Shown here in pieces: positions 11,853 to 23,995 of a stretch of DNA of 64,000 nt. Made by a program: the position numbers and the translations under genes. Source of the stretch: Flaccisagitta enflata (taxonomy: Eukaryota > Chaetognatha > Sagittoidea > Aphragmophora). Position 1 is the stretch's first letter. The number at the start of each line of letters is the position of its first letter. The notes below the pieces were generated by a model, which was not told the DNA's origin, made no database searches, and was given only the letters and a program-made list of their open reading frames with translations. Where the stretch lies: NCBI GenBank assembly GCA_965153355.1, contig OZ231127.1:83390001-83454000 (forward strand), written 5' to 3'.

Positions 11853-13967
11853 GTTGTTATCTTGTTATCTCGTTTCCAATGTAGCCTTGTCTTTCTTCCA
11901 AGAAAATACGATGCACCCAAAATGATGATGAATGCTGACGGGGTTGCTAGTATTTTCTTCTCTTTTTTTTTCTTAATTTCTTTCATCATTAACATTTTTT
12001 GTATGTGTGTGTAATACGTGTAAATCGCGCTTCGCTTCTGTGCTTTTGCAACCAAGTTTGTCATGCTGTAAAGAATGTAACAGTAAATGGAAGAAAAACT
12101 AAAGACAAAACTTTCTGTCACACACAGCATTGCGCTTATCTGATCAACGCCTCTTTTCTTCATCATTCTATATGAAATTAATCATTTATCTTATTATCTA
12201 TTTCTTCTGTCACGAGAGATCACAAGCAAAATCAATGACAAGGACAAATGAAAAATGCTTTCATATCTCCAACTCAATTACAAATCCAAGCGGCAAAATG
12301 CTATATTTTTTTTCTTTCTTTTTTATAGCACGATATCCTCTCTTCAAAATCTATTTGACACTTTTTTTTACAATGCTATACGCAAAGCTTCTGCATGAGC
12401 CATTGCAACCGCATAGTCACTCAGCAATTCAGCATGGTGTAGTTGTTCACAACACAGATTAGAACTTAGGCTGAGGCTATCTTGAAATATACCTGTATTT
12501 CTTGATAAGAACATGAACTTACATGAACTTACATTAATGAAATAACCAGATTTTTAAAATGAAGTTGCATACCATCTTGTGATAAAAAATTCTATCATTA
12601 CTTGTTTACTTTTATTTTAATCAGTCAATTGTGGGACAAGATCAAATTTTCCAAGTTTTAATATTGCAAAAGATATAAATTCCCTCATTCGCGTATTTTG
12701 ATCGAAACAAGTCAATTTTCTACAGTGTCAATGAGAATCTGTCGGATTATGCAAACTGTAAGAAACTTACCTTGGGCGATAATATCCCTACTTTAAGCTT
12801 TTAAATTGTATCAACTTCCAATTGATTATTTAAATGATTAAAGACCAAATATATGCAAATTAGTTCCTATTTCTGTCTAGTTTTTTTATTATAACATTGA
12901 ATGATGAAAACCTGTTTTACGCCACGATACAGATGAACCCCACAATAACGGATATTGGAGGACCAACAAATTTGATGTGTAATTCGTCAATTTCAATCGT
13001 TGCCCATAGGAAATGAAAAAAAAATAAGGGGTACAAGATTTCTCGGGGATTTCTTGGTGATTATAGACGTATTTCTGTTACTCTTGTACCCGTTGTCATG
13101 GGGTAATGCAAGTTCCCATATGCCACTCACTTTAAAGTTTCTTCCAAACATGCTCTGTAATTTCCACTTAAATCTGATATTTTCTTCTAGAAGAGCCATA
13201 CAGTGATAGTCCTATATGAGTAACACCCAAACAAATGGAATCATTAAATCCGCCACCTCTTTTTCTGTTGTCCCAAACGAGTTATTTAGATAAAAGTGCA
13301 CATGCACATACAGTCATGACACAAGTTGACGGTAGAGGCTAGTTTTTATTTCCTTTTGAGTTACAATTTTTTCCACTTTTTAATTGATTGAGAGAAGCTG
13401 CTTCACGTTATTCTCCCTGCAAGTGACAGTCTCAGAGGTCTAGAGGCAATTGTCAAAAAGCAAAAGATAATAGTTGATGTTAAGAACAATATTGAACAAT
13501 ATTTTGGTATATCTGATTATATGACAGGCGAAACTTTTTTCTGGAAGCCGTGAACCTCTTTGACTGCAATATGATTTCATTTACCATATTCTAGTTTTGC
13601 ACACCAATCGATAATCATTGCTCTATGGGCTGTAGCAGGGTGTGCAAAAAATTTGGTATTTACATACTTTGACAAAAACTATATTTCCAGATGGCCCAAT
13701 AAGATGAAATTTGAAATACAATCTCACAATTACTACTTTTCAATGCTAGATTACATAGGTTTTGTGTTCAACTTCCCTGGTTTGTAAAAAAATTAGTTAT
13801 GCTGAAAACATACTTGCCAATTTCAAGGGATTTTTACGGAAAAAAATATGGCAAAGAAAAGTGATTGTGTTCAGCTAGAAATGATATAATGACAAGTATC
13901 CCTAAGTCGTAAAGGGACGCTGATACACTTTAATCAAACAGCACAACCATGATGTCCAAAAATTTGG
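11853..13967. other. Intron 4, nothing supported
   Basis: About 2.1 kb of AT-rich sequence. I found no exon, element end or microsatellite of note. Confidence 0.45.
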
Positions 13968-14377
13968 TCTACACATGGACGCAAAATACAAGGTGTGGAG
14001 GCGCCAAAAGTTAAAGCATACCCCCCTACAGACAATTCAGCTTGTTCAAATATTTTATTTAAATTTGTTTTGAATACCTATGAAGAATATAAATGGCGTC
14101 ATCAGAGCTATTTTTGAATTTTTATCTAGAACCCCCAAAATTTGCCTTTTTCTTCCCTTTTTTCTGCTTTTGGCGGAGCAGCTATTTTAGCGGCAAAATG
14201 GGTAAATTTGAGGGTTCAAAACAGAACTTCAAAAATTGCTCTGATGACGCCATTTATACACCCCTTAGGTTATCAAAACAACTTAAAAGTTGATAATCAA
14301 TGCAGCTGAATAGACTGTAGGGGGGTATGCTAAAACTTATGCGCCTCCACACCTTATTTTTGCTTCTGTGTGTAGAT
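13968..14377. mobile_element. Foldback element, about 410 bp
   Basis: The ends TCTACACATGGACGCAAAAT and, inverted, TCTACACACAGAAGCAAAAA lead into near-identical inner arms (GGTGTGGAGGCGC, GCATACCCCCCTACAG). A third pair, AAATGGCGTCATCAGAGC, lies inside. The whole unit can form one long hairpin. Confidence 0.75.
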
Positions 14378-14902
14378 GCATTTTGAAAAACCTGCATAGA
14401 TAATTTTGAATCGATTATCATTTTGTCTTAGTCCATTTTGACCAACATTTTTGTGACGCCTGCCAATAGACCTTTCCTACTCTCTATCACTCTTTTTTCT
14501 CAGAAATCTTTGCTGCCTATCCTCTGATATACATTCAAAAAGTAGATCAACATAACTGACCTTACTTTGATATAAAAGTGTCTTTAAAAGATGGTTTTTG
14601 AATGCTTTCCTCAAAAAATACCAATTTTTTTGCACATCCTGTTAACTGAACATCACCATTAAACTTTGAAACATGCGTCACATCTTTTTTACTCATTGCA
14701 GGTTGAGTGGAAGATGATAGTTTTAACATTCCTAGACTCCTCATAACATAACAATATTTTCAAACATTTCAATTTGTACATTCTCCACTCAAACTCATCG
14801 CATGTATCAAAACTAAATTCTTTTCCTGGTGGGAATGTTCTCAGCCCACATAGTAACAGCATGGAAAGTAAAAATCTGATAAAATTGTCTTTTCCTCGAT
14901 AG

Positions 14903-15012
14903 AACAACGTGAAGAGAGAAGAGGAAGAAGAAGTGGACATTGATCTAGACGATCCCAGGACTGCGGAAGCCGCAACTCAGATTCAAGCAGCCTTCAGAGG
15001 AATGCAAATTAG
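14903..15012 (+). CDS. IQ-motif gene, exon 5 (neurogranin/igloo-like IQ)
   Basis: This exon is 110 nt long. It starts in phase 0 after CTCGATAG and ends with two bases of a split Arg codon at AG|GTAAGA. It encodes NNVKREEEEEVDIDLDDP, then AATQIQAAFRGMQIR. An acidic stretch followed by D-D-P and an IQ motif is the hallmark order of the neurogranin/PEP-19/igloo group. The residue matching neurogranin's PKC-site Ser is Ala here, so this site should not be switched by that phosphorylation. The frame joins exon 4 (VLV|NNV) and exon 6 (IR|KKK). This exon is the evident source of the tandem copies downstream. Confidence 0.85.
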
Positions 15013-15700
15013 GTAAGAAACCAAGGTTCCTTGCAACTCAAAATTAAGCAGCCTCTAGAGGAGTACAAATAAGGTAAGAAATCTAAGATTACTTTGACTC
15101 CAATTCAAGCAGCCTTGAAGACGAATGCAAATTAGGTGAAACACTAAGGGTCCTTGCAACTCGGATACAGGCAGCCTTCAGAGGAATACAAATAAGGAGT
15201 GAAACTAAGGATCCTTGCAAGTCAGATTAAAGCAGCCTTCAGAAGAATGTGATAATATAATGGAAGGAAACTGAAGAGTATTCAGTATTCAGGCAGCCTT
15301 AAGACTAAGAGGAATGCAAATTAGGTAAAAGACTAAGGGTCCTTGCAACTCGGATACAGGCAGCCTTCAGAGGAATACAAATAAGGAGTGAAACTAAGGA
15401 TCCTTGCAAGTCAGATTCAAACAGCTTTCAGAGAAATACAAATGAAATATTAATCAAGGATCCTTGCATTTCAGATTAAAGCAGCTTTCAGATAAATACA
15501 AATTAGGTAAGAAACCAAGGATCCTTTCCACTCAGATTAAAGCAGCCTTCAGAAGAATGTGATAATATAATAGAAGGAAACTGAGGATGGTTGCAACTCA
15601 GATTCAAGCAGCATTCAGAGGAATGCAAATAGGGATCGTTTCCATTCAAGCAGCCTTCAGAGGAAAGAAAATGACTAATGACGTGGAACCTGATCATTTA
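15013..15700 (+). repeat. Tandem array of decayed IQ-exon copies
   Basis: About eleven degenerate units, mostly 55-70 bp, each align to the end of exon 5 plus the first intron bases. The consensus is CAGATTCAAGCAGCCTTCAG, then AGGAATGCAAATTAGGTAAG and a spacer ending GGATCCTTGCA. Several keep a GTAAG or GTAAA donor. Most have an in-frame stop or have lost the donor. The units near 15158 and 15345 are almost identical, implying recent higher-order duplication. The array fills most of the 809-bp intron 5. Confidence 0.9.
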
Positions 15701-15742
15701 TGTATTGGACGCTTTGTGTACACAAGTACTGAGTCTTTTTAG
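15587..15742 (+). CDS. Possible alternative 3' end with two IQ motifs
   Basis: The last two units of the exon array are in one open frame. An ATG at 15587 starts 51 codons reading VATQIQAAFRGMQIG, then IVSIQAAFRGKKM, then a novel 25-residue tail and TAG at 15742. Use as an alternative terminal exon would need a splice acceptor just upstream, and none is strong. It may simply be chance preservation of recent copies. Reported because two tandem IQ cores in one frame are unlikely in fully decayed DNA. Confidence 0.25.
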   Translation: MVATQIQAAFRGMQIGIVSIQAAFRGKKMTNDVEPDHLCIGRFVYTSTESF

Positions 15743-15821
15743 CGCATGTCCATATGATCGCCAGTGCAAGTCGCTAGTGATCCATCATTGACATGAAAAT
15801 GATTCTTACTTATATTCACAG

Positions 15822-16104
15822 GAAGAAGAAGCCGCAAGCGGCAGCTGCCACCATTGCCAGCACAAACCCATTCGCGCCCTCCCCAGTCAAGACTGCCCCT
15901 CCGAAGCCCGCCCCCGCGCGCCCCGCCAACGCCCGCCCCTCATCGGCATCGGCAACATCCGGTCGTAGTGGAGGAGCATCTTCCTCCAGCGTGTCCAGTC
16001 GGGCGGCGCCACCACCTGGTCGACCAAGCTCTTCAAACACTTCGTCGACGAGGCCTCCTGGCGTGCCCGCGCGGCCACCCCGCCCGGGTGCCAATATCAA
16101 ATAA
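15822..16104 (+). CDS. IQ-motif gene, terminal exon 6
   Basis: The acceptor is CTTATATTCACAG before 15822. The first base completes an Arg codon with exon 5, giving IRKKKPQAAAAT. Ninety-three residues then form a basic, disordered tail rich in Pro, Ala, Ser and Arg (KTAPPKPAPARPANARP, and PPPGRPSSS later), ending PRPGANIK and TAA at 16102. The PxxP runs could act as SH3 ligands. The six visible exons give 415 codons with no frame conflict. The GC-rich composition stands out sharply from the AT-rich introns. The identification as an igloo/neurogranin-like gene rests on exons 4 and 5. Confidence 0.8.
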
Positions 16105-16324
16105 ACGGAATCGCCGCAAAAATCAAGTTGGATGTGGCTGGAGGAAGACGGAGATGAGGAGGAAGAAGTATGAGCAGGAGGAAGAGGAGGAGGAGATGAT
16201 GATGGTGTTTAAGGCATTGATAAAATTTTGATTTACTCGTTTTGAAAAAAAAAGGGGGGGAAACGCAAACGAAGGTGAAAACATCGGTTCATTTTCGCTC
16301 TTCCAAATCCAAGCAATTATAAAC

Positions 16325-16330
16325 AATAAA
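16325..16330 (+). promoter_or_regulatory. Poly(A) signal AATAAA of the IQ gene
   Basis: A canonical AATAAA lies 221 bases after the TAA of exon 6. It is the first good signal downstream. Confidence 0.6.
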
Positions 16331-16350
16331 TATTTACTGATAGAAAACAA

Positions 16351-19300
16351 TTTTTTTGATAATGTGTTTTTTCGCTAAAAATTTTTTACAATTTTCTCCA
16401 AAGTCCAAAAGAAATAAAAAGCTGAGAAACTTTTTTTTTTTATCTAAACCAAATATCAGTGATTTTTCTTTGACCCAGGATAAGCTGTTTCAATATATTG
16501 ATCAGATTTATTATGATGCAAGTGAAATTAATCTCGATGATTTTCTGCCTCTCTTGATCTTACGCTGTATTGTTCTTTTGCTCATTCCAATCGTTTTGGT
16601 TCTAACTTATTTTTTTCTTTTCAATCAGTAAGAATATCACTCACATATCTTGAATGATATCCTTCATTTTTTAACAATATTTACGACAATCAGATAATTA
16701 GTAGTTTAGATTTTTTTTTTTTTTGCCTTTTGTTACTTCGTGTTTCAGCGTGTTTTATTGTTATTATTGTCATTATCATTTTTTATGGTCTGGCCGTAGT
16801 CCCTATCAAAGTACTTAAGCAAAAGCTGAAATTTTGATTTGAAAAAGTTGTTTTGTTTTTTTAAATTTGGTTGAAACATCTAAGATTGTTTGCAAGTATT
16901 TGACGGGAATTTCTTTCTCAATTGTCTTCAGTGTCAAGATTGATAGCCAAACATATTTTCGTATTTTTGCTAGTCTCTTTATGTAATATTGTCTCGCACA
17001 ATGAATCTGTCTTACCTCTTATCCTTCCCTTACCCAAATATCTTCTTCTCTCTTTTTTTATCTTGCTCCTTTTCTTTTGCTCATCCTTTTTCTTCTTCTT
17101 CTTCCAATCCTTCTTCGATCTTCTTGTTCATATTTTCCTTCTGTTTTGACTGCTTTCAATTTTTCCTCTTCGTCTTCTTCATCGTGCTTTTCATCTTGCT
17201 CTACTGCTTCATCTCCTAGGACAATTCCTGCTCCATTCTTTTTATTGTATTTCCTCTTTATCTTTTTCCCTTTCACTCTCTTACATCTATTTCTCCCTTT
17301 CTATCTTTCTTCCAACATCCTTCACTACTGTTGCTACTTCCTCCCCTTAATCATTTCCTTCTTCATCTTCTTTCTCCCCTTCTTCATTTGCTTCTTCATC
17401 TTCTTCCTCTCTTTCTTTATCTTCCTCTTCTTCATCTTCTTCCTCTCTTTCTTCATTTTCTTCTTCTTCATCTTCTTCCTCCACTATTTCCCTCTCTCCC
17501 ACCCTTTGTTGTTGGCCCCCAATCAACCCTCTGTTGTTTGTTGCAGATCTGAGTTCTTCAACCAAAGTCTTTTAAGTAGCGTATTTGTGTGTGCAACCTC
17601 TTACCAATGTTTACTCTTAGTGGGTTACCGGTTCTAATCCGTTGATGAAAGTTGGATTCTGAAAAGGATGGATTGTTCATCATGATCCAAAAAAAAAACA
17701 AACAAAAAAACAAAGTATGAATGAAAGCGTGAATATGCAAGAAAGATATCGAAAAACCTAATCTAGTCAAAAACTCTCAAAAGAAGAAAGATGGATTGTA
17801 GTTCTTATGTTTCCTTCTTATCCCCAATCTTCCTAGACTGCCTCTAATTACATCCCAGTTCATTAACATTGATGTGAAGCTGTGATTAGCTATTATTGCA
17901 CACACACACGTTACAAAAATAAAAAAGATCCCAGTATATTTTTTCAGACAGTAGAAAAATTATAGTGAAAACAAGCTTGTTAAAAGTATTTTTTCATGTT
18001 CAGTGAAAAATTGTCAAAAAAACCCCACACCCCTCCCACACGCCTCCACTATAAAATGGTGATCGTTGAGTGTGGGAATGTGGCAAGTCAAACCACTTGA
18101 AAAGTCAAGACCATGCCTCAAGAGAGAAAACAAAACCGCCGTACAATTTTTTTCAAAGATGGTAGATGAAAAAAAACAGAGTTAATGAAAGCAGTGAGCT
18201 GACTTGCTAATTATCCATCCCTTGACAAACCATGCAACTCCAACTGTCCCCCTTCACTTTGTCGTTTCAATTTCGACATCCCCCCCCCTCCCCCACCCAA
18301 TTACTCCCCTCAAACCACCATCAAAGCGGTTTTGGATTTTCTATGTCTCTTTATCTCTCTCTCTCTCCTTAAACCTCAATTTGCATTAAATTACACTTCT
18401 TGTCTTTCTAATTGAGGGGAATCGATTTGTTTGAGATGTTCAAAAAGAAAATGATTCCAACTCAGAATTTATGATCTCAGATCTTATATACACTTATGCA
18501 AGATCGATCTACGATTTATACATCATTTAGATCTTTTAAGATATATTTGTTTTTTTTTTTAACTACTGCTCTCTTTTTATTTATATCTTTACATCGAGGG
18601 GATAGAATAACTGCTTCTGCTAGTATGTATGTTTTTCTCTCTCTCCGCGACTGTTCCCCTCATTGTAAAGAAACTTTTTTTCTCTTCTTACCAACAAAAA
18701 AAAATCTTTACAAAATTTTAATTGCGTAGATATTGCTTTCGTATAATATAAAGACAAAGTCCTTAGACTTGATCAGTTGCATGGGAAACATGGTTTTTTT
18801 TACCACAAAAATATTTCCTCTCTGATCTAATTTTATCAAATCTCTCAGTAGTTGATTTCTACTTTAAATATTTACTTTAAATAACATTTTTTTAATCAAA
18901 GATTTTTTTTTTGTTAACTTCAGTTCGCTACTGTCAATATTCGATCAACATAATACTAATCATTCAATATGTAGCATTGATTTTCTTATTTAAAAAAACA
19001 GACTCAATTTCATTTTTATCAATTGTATTCCCGTTCATTTCAAGTCTTTAGACTTTGTAATCATGACAAATTAATGCACCAGCTTTGTTTTTAATACAAT
19101 ATTGAGCGTCAGAATTTTCCATTGGTAAAACATGTTGTATCCTCAAGAATTTTTTTTTGTATAGCTATACTAATATTCAGCGTATGTTAAACATCATTTT
19201 TTTACATGGATTACTTTATATCGTATGAAAAAAACAACAAAACAAAATGCGATATACAAACAACGTGACTACACCTTTTATATGGTCCCATCCACTATAA

Positions 19301-19819
19301 AAAAAAAACAAGAGAAAAGAAAATCAAGAGAAACACACAAGCACAACAATACAAAAAAAAAATAAATAAAACGTACAAGATGATGAATTCGTAATCCTTA
19401 CATCAAAGGAATACAAAAGTACATACAGGCTAAAACAAAACAAAAAAAGTGGATGGAGAATCGTACAAAGAAAATCTAAAAAAACAAAAAACAAACCAAA
19501 AGCAACACCTAAATTCATTTATAGATAACCCTATCTATACCAAAAAGAAGATGTAATCTTATTCCAAATGCAGATTGTATCTCTTTTACCACGTTCAACT
19601 TACGAACAGCTGTAATACTACTCTCTTGACTGTAATCCTTAAAAAAAAACTGATAACCACGATTCTATCTACTACCAGGCCATGCTATCACCGTCATGTA
19701 GTCACATTTAATTAAATAATTCCACAACAAATGTTATTTACAAATAAAAAGAAAATTCTCTCTGTACAATTGTCCTCCATTTTTCGTCCCCCAAGGCAGA
19801 TTTACTATCGCTAATTTAG
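16351..19819. other. Intergenic DNA, no gene seen
   Basis: AT-rich. A pyrimidine-rich (TTC/CTT) stretch at about 16990-17510 gives long but low-complexity open frames on both strands (Leu/Phe-rich or Glu/Asp-rich) without splice context. Nothing else supported. Confidence 0.5.
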
Positions 19820-20045
19820 CTATTTTACACATAGCTAGCTGGCACCATAGTTAGCTGGCACCGTAGCTGGTACCATAATTAGCTAGTAACAAAGTAAGCT
19901 GGCACCAAAGATAGCCGGCACCATAGTTAGCCAGCATCAAAATTAGCAGGCACTTTAGTTAGCTTGCAATCTAGTTAGCTGATACCATAGTTAGCTGGTA
20001 CCATAGTTAGCCAGCACCAAAGTTAGTTGGCACTAGAGTTTACCT
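19820..20045. repeat. Minisatellite, about 16-bp unit
   Basis: About twelve degenerate copies of AGCTGGCACCATAGTT. A short stretch of the same repeat in the same orientation reappears at 21681-21722. Confidence 0.85.
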
Positions 20046-20309
20046 ATACGCTTTTTTATACGCCACCTCTACCGGAAGTGGCAAATAAGACGCAAAAACG
20101 TATTTGGCGCTAAAATGAGTTTCCCATTGGCGTTTTTCAGGTTTTTCACTTGGCAATGAAGAAGTAGTAAGGTTTAGGGAATTCATAGTGGATTTTCTTT
20201 GATCATTTTGAAAATTTAGTAAAAATTTCTAGAATTTTTTTGCTAGCATCAATAGATTATTTTCATTTCTTATTTTTATCTATTTTTGTTATTTTCATCA
20301 GTTTTCATT
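20046..20309. other. Spacer between minisatellites
   Basis: It begins TACCGGAAGTGGCAAATAAG, which partly mirrors sequence near 21640. Possibly the left flank of an insertion. No gene. Confidence 0.35.
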
Positions 20310-20485
20310 TTTCATGATTCATTTTTCATTTTTCATTTTTCATTTTTCATTTTTCATTTTTCATTTTTCATTTTTCATTTTTCACTTTTCACTACACTTT
20401 ACATTATACACTTTTCACTTTTCATTTTCTTTTATATTAACTTTTCATTTTTGACTTTTCATTTTTCTTTTTTTTTTATCTTTTA
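20310..20485. repeat. (CATTTTT)n minisatellite
   Basis: About a dozen 7-bp CATTTTT units grade into CACTTTT variants. Confidence 0.85.
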
Positions 20486-20830
20486 TTTTTCATTTCTATA
20501 TTTCATTTGTTACTTTTGACTGATTTTTTTGTATCATACTTTTCTATGTACCATACTTTTCATAATTCTGTTGTCACTTTCTTCATCTTTTTCATTTATA
20601 TTTAATGTTTTTTACTCATAATTTTCTAATCAAATTTATTGAAATTATCTTATTTATTATATTTCATAATTATATAAATTTCACAAGTTGATTTGTTTTG
20701 ATAAAACAGAAAATGAAGTAAAATAGATGATCGATGATTCTCCCTCATGCTTAGATCAAGATTGTATCATCCCAAAAGAAATGCTGAAATGAGTCCAGAA
20801 TCAGGTTCCTCTTGTCTGTGTCTGTTTGTG

Positions 20831-21680
<850 letters not shown>

Positions 21681-21722
21681 AGTTGGCACCATAGTTAGCT
21701 GGCACCATAATTAGCTGGCTTT
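21681..21722. repeat. Minisatellite remnant matching 19820-20045
   Basis: Two to three units of AGTTGGCACCATAGTTAGC, same orientation as the larger array 1.6 kb to the left. Confidence 0.8.
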
Positions 21723-21824
21723 GCAGCGAAAGATTATCTTATACTGCACTGGGCTGCAGAAAGTGGCTGAGCACGGACGGGCAGACAAACGGACATATAT
21801 GTAGATGGTCGGACGCAACAGGCG

Positions 21825-22035
21825 ACTAACAAGTTACCTGGGGTGACAATATTGTCGCGGACGGGTTGGCAGGGGCTTATCCCCCCTCCCTCCACACACT
21901 CACACTCAAACACACACAGAAACACACACACAATTACAAATACAGTCTCTAAAACGCGCGCATATTCCCACTTTTCATTTGAGCATCACGGACTGATAGA
22001 CGGATCGACCGACGGTCGGACAAAGCGAGTCCACA
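21825..22035 (+). mobile_element. Hairpin/GTCY element, 3' truncated
   Basis: The 5' part AACAAGTTACCTGGGGTGAC and GTCGCGGACGGGTTGGCAGG are present, with an expanded CA-rich middle. The copy ends in the (GACGG)n tract without the terminal hairpin. A new element starts just after. Confidence 0.65.
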
Positions 22036-22044
22036 CTACACAAC

Positions 22045-22250
22045 TAACAAGGCCAGATTCTTGGCTACCCAAGTCGCATGCTGGTGGGCAGGGACTACGA
22101 TGAAATGGCTAAACAAGCATTTGGGCAGGAGCAGCAATTCAAAAACCGCCACTAAAAAAGTGAAAAAAAGTTTGACTGATGGCCGGACCGACGGACGGAT
22201 GGACGGATGGACAAAGCAGGTTGCAGAGTCTCGTGCACTCGACTAAAAAT
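22045..22250 (+). mobile_element. Hairpin/GTCY element copy
   Basis: It starts AACAAGGCCAGATTCTTGGC. The middle contains CATTTGGGCAGGAGCAG, followed by a (GGAC)n tract and ACAAAGCAGGTTGCAGAG. It ends in a degenerate hairpin and GACTAAAAAT. Confidence 0.75.
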
Positions 22251-22371
22251 ACATACGTAGTTACGTATCGCGTAGTTACTGATTCACTCATTCAGTCTGA
22301 TTGAGCCATCCGTTGTACATTTTTATTACATGGCTCTTTTGTCGCCAGAGGGTAATGTTTCCAGCGTAGAA

Positions 22372-22660
22372 AACAAAACAAATGACGGGGGTACAAAATT
22401 GTTGCAGACGGGTGGGCAGAGCCAGAGGCATCCAAGCCTCATCCACACCCCATGCCACCCCCCCTCCCCACATATGCACAAAACGCATCTAAAACACTTG
22501 TTTCCCCACATTTTGACTGAGAGACGGACCGATAGACAAACAAGGCCGGATACACGGCCACCAGTTGCGGACGGGTGGGAAGGGGCGTTTTCCCACTTTT
22601 CAACTCGAGCGTGACGGACGGACACAGCCTCTTATAGAGTTGCGTGTCCGCAACTAAAAA
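22372..22660 (+). mobile_element. Two abutting hairpin/GTCY elements
   Basis: The first copy (22372-22538) starts AACAAATGACGGGGG and is cut inside its GACGG tract. A second, complete short copy (22539-22660) begins there with AACAAGGCCGGATACACGGC. It ends GAGTTGCGTGTCCGCAACTA, a clean terminal hairpin followed by A residues. This looks like insertion of one member into another. Confidence 0.75.
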
Positions 22661-23107
22661 GTGGAAAGAGGAGAAAACAAGGCAGGTATGCAGGGGGCCC
22701 GCTGCCCAGTGGCAATAATGATATAAACTAAACAAAGATTTGGGCAGGAGCAAGATCGTGTGAAATTTGCCAGTCACCTGATTGCAATATACTAATTTGC
22801 ATGTAAAATCAAAAAAAGAAATTAGGATTCAGCAATCTGCCAAATAAATCTAAGAACTGCTATGAGTAACCCCATTGAGGTAAGGTTGCTTATTTGGCCG
22901 ACTAAAAAAAAAATTGTCAAGCCAAATTTTGCAGTTCAATCAAGTATCTTCCAATCTACCAATCTATCTACCTAACTATCTTCCTTACGACGGCAAATTT
23001 TTGAAGGAAAATGAAGTGTTGCACTATATTTTTTGCATCATTATCAGGACAACAATGAAGCTGGAATGCTTTTAGTGGACAAATTATCTAAAAAGACACT
23101 TGGCGCA
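22661..23107. other. Non-genic spacer
   Basis: No gene or repeat recognised. Confidence 0.4.
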
Positions 23108-23738
23108 TACATTTCTACTATCTTCGCCAAAAGAAACGCGACACCTTCTATCTACAATATCTTGGCCTCTGGGAAAGCTACATACTTTTTTAAAAAAAGA
23201 AATTAATCTTCTTCAAAAGATCTACAAAATGAGTCCAACCTGGTAACTGTATCTTAAAGCGTTTAGAAACGGCAAGCAGAAGAAAGAAAATAGTCATATT
23301 CAGAATTGATAAGGGATTGTGAGAAGAAAAAAAAGATTAAAATTGATATAACTTTAACTTTTGTCATCTTTGCTTCTGGAGACGCTAGATACTTTTTCCA
23401 AAAAAGCAAATTAATCTACATCAAAAAATCTCGAAGGTGGGCTCAATCTGGATTTTGTAGTTCAAGCCGTTTAGAAATGGCAAACAAAAGAGTAAACCTT
23501 TATCAAAAGTCATTGACTTGCAAAAACTGTGGACAAATGAGAAGAGGTTATCACCCCTGTTGACGAAGAAATGCGATATAAATTGCATTTTAGATCCACA
23601 GTCTTGTGTATTTTTTATAAGAATAACATACTTTACCTCCAAACTCTCTCAGTTACTGAATTTTGTCAGAGTATGGTCAATAAATCATATCTTTACCAGG
23701 GTGTCGCGTTTCTTTTGGCGAAGATAGTATTACATTCT
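23108..23738. mobile_element. Foldback element, about 630 bp
   Basis: The left arm ACTATCTTCGCCAAAAGAAA (then CGCGACACC) is matched by its reverse complement near 23702-23730. Internal direct repeats around CGTTTAGAAA(C/T)GGCAA occur at about 23256 and 23468. No coding capacity. Confidence 0.7.
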
Positions 23739-23865
23739 GATTTAAAATGTAGTTTGAACCATGCGATTCACATGAATACAAGCAGGAAAATGATGTTTTT
23801 TATTGAATTTCTGCTTATACTTTTTTTCATTTTCTGAGGTCGAAATTCTAAGAAAGTCAAACACA

Positions 23866-23948
23866 GGGAAATTTTGCATTTTGAAAAACATAGTTCTCTT
23901 TGTAATCGATTTGGGAAGAGAACTATGTTCTTTATTTTTTCATTTCCC
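23866..23948. repeat. Hairpin, 83 bp
   Basis: AACATAGTTCTCTT pairs perfectly with AAGAGAACTATGTT, extended by GGGAAA.../...TTTCCC outside. The arm sequence resembles the hairpin at 53094-53256, so both may belong to one family. Confidence 0.65.
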
Positions 23949-23995
23949 ATGCAAATTTAGAGTTTTGACAAGCATCTGTCAGTGACCAAAAATAA

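Noticed and set aside
16990-17560. Glu/Asp-rich minus-strand and Leu/Phe-rich plus-strand frames
   Set aside because: Pyrimidine-rich low-complexity DNA opens several frames at once. There are no domains or splice sites.
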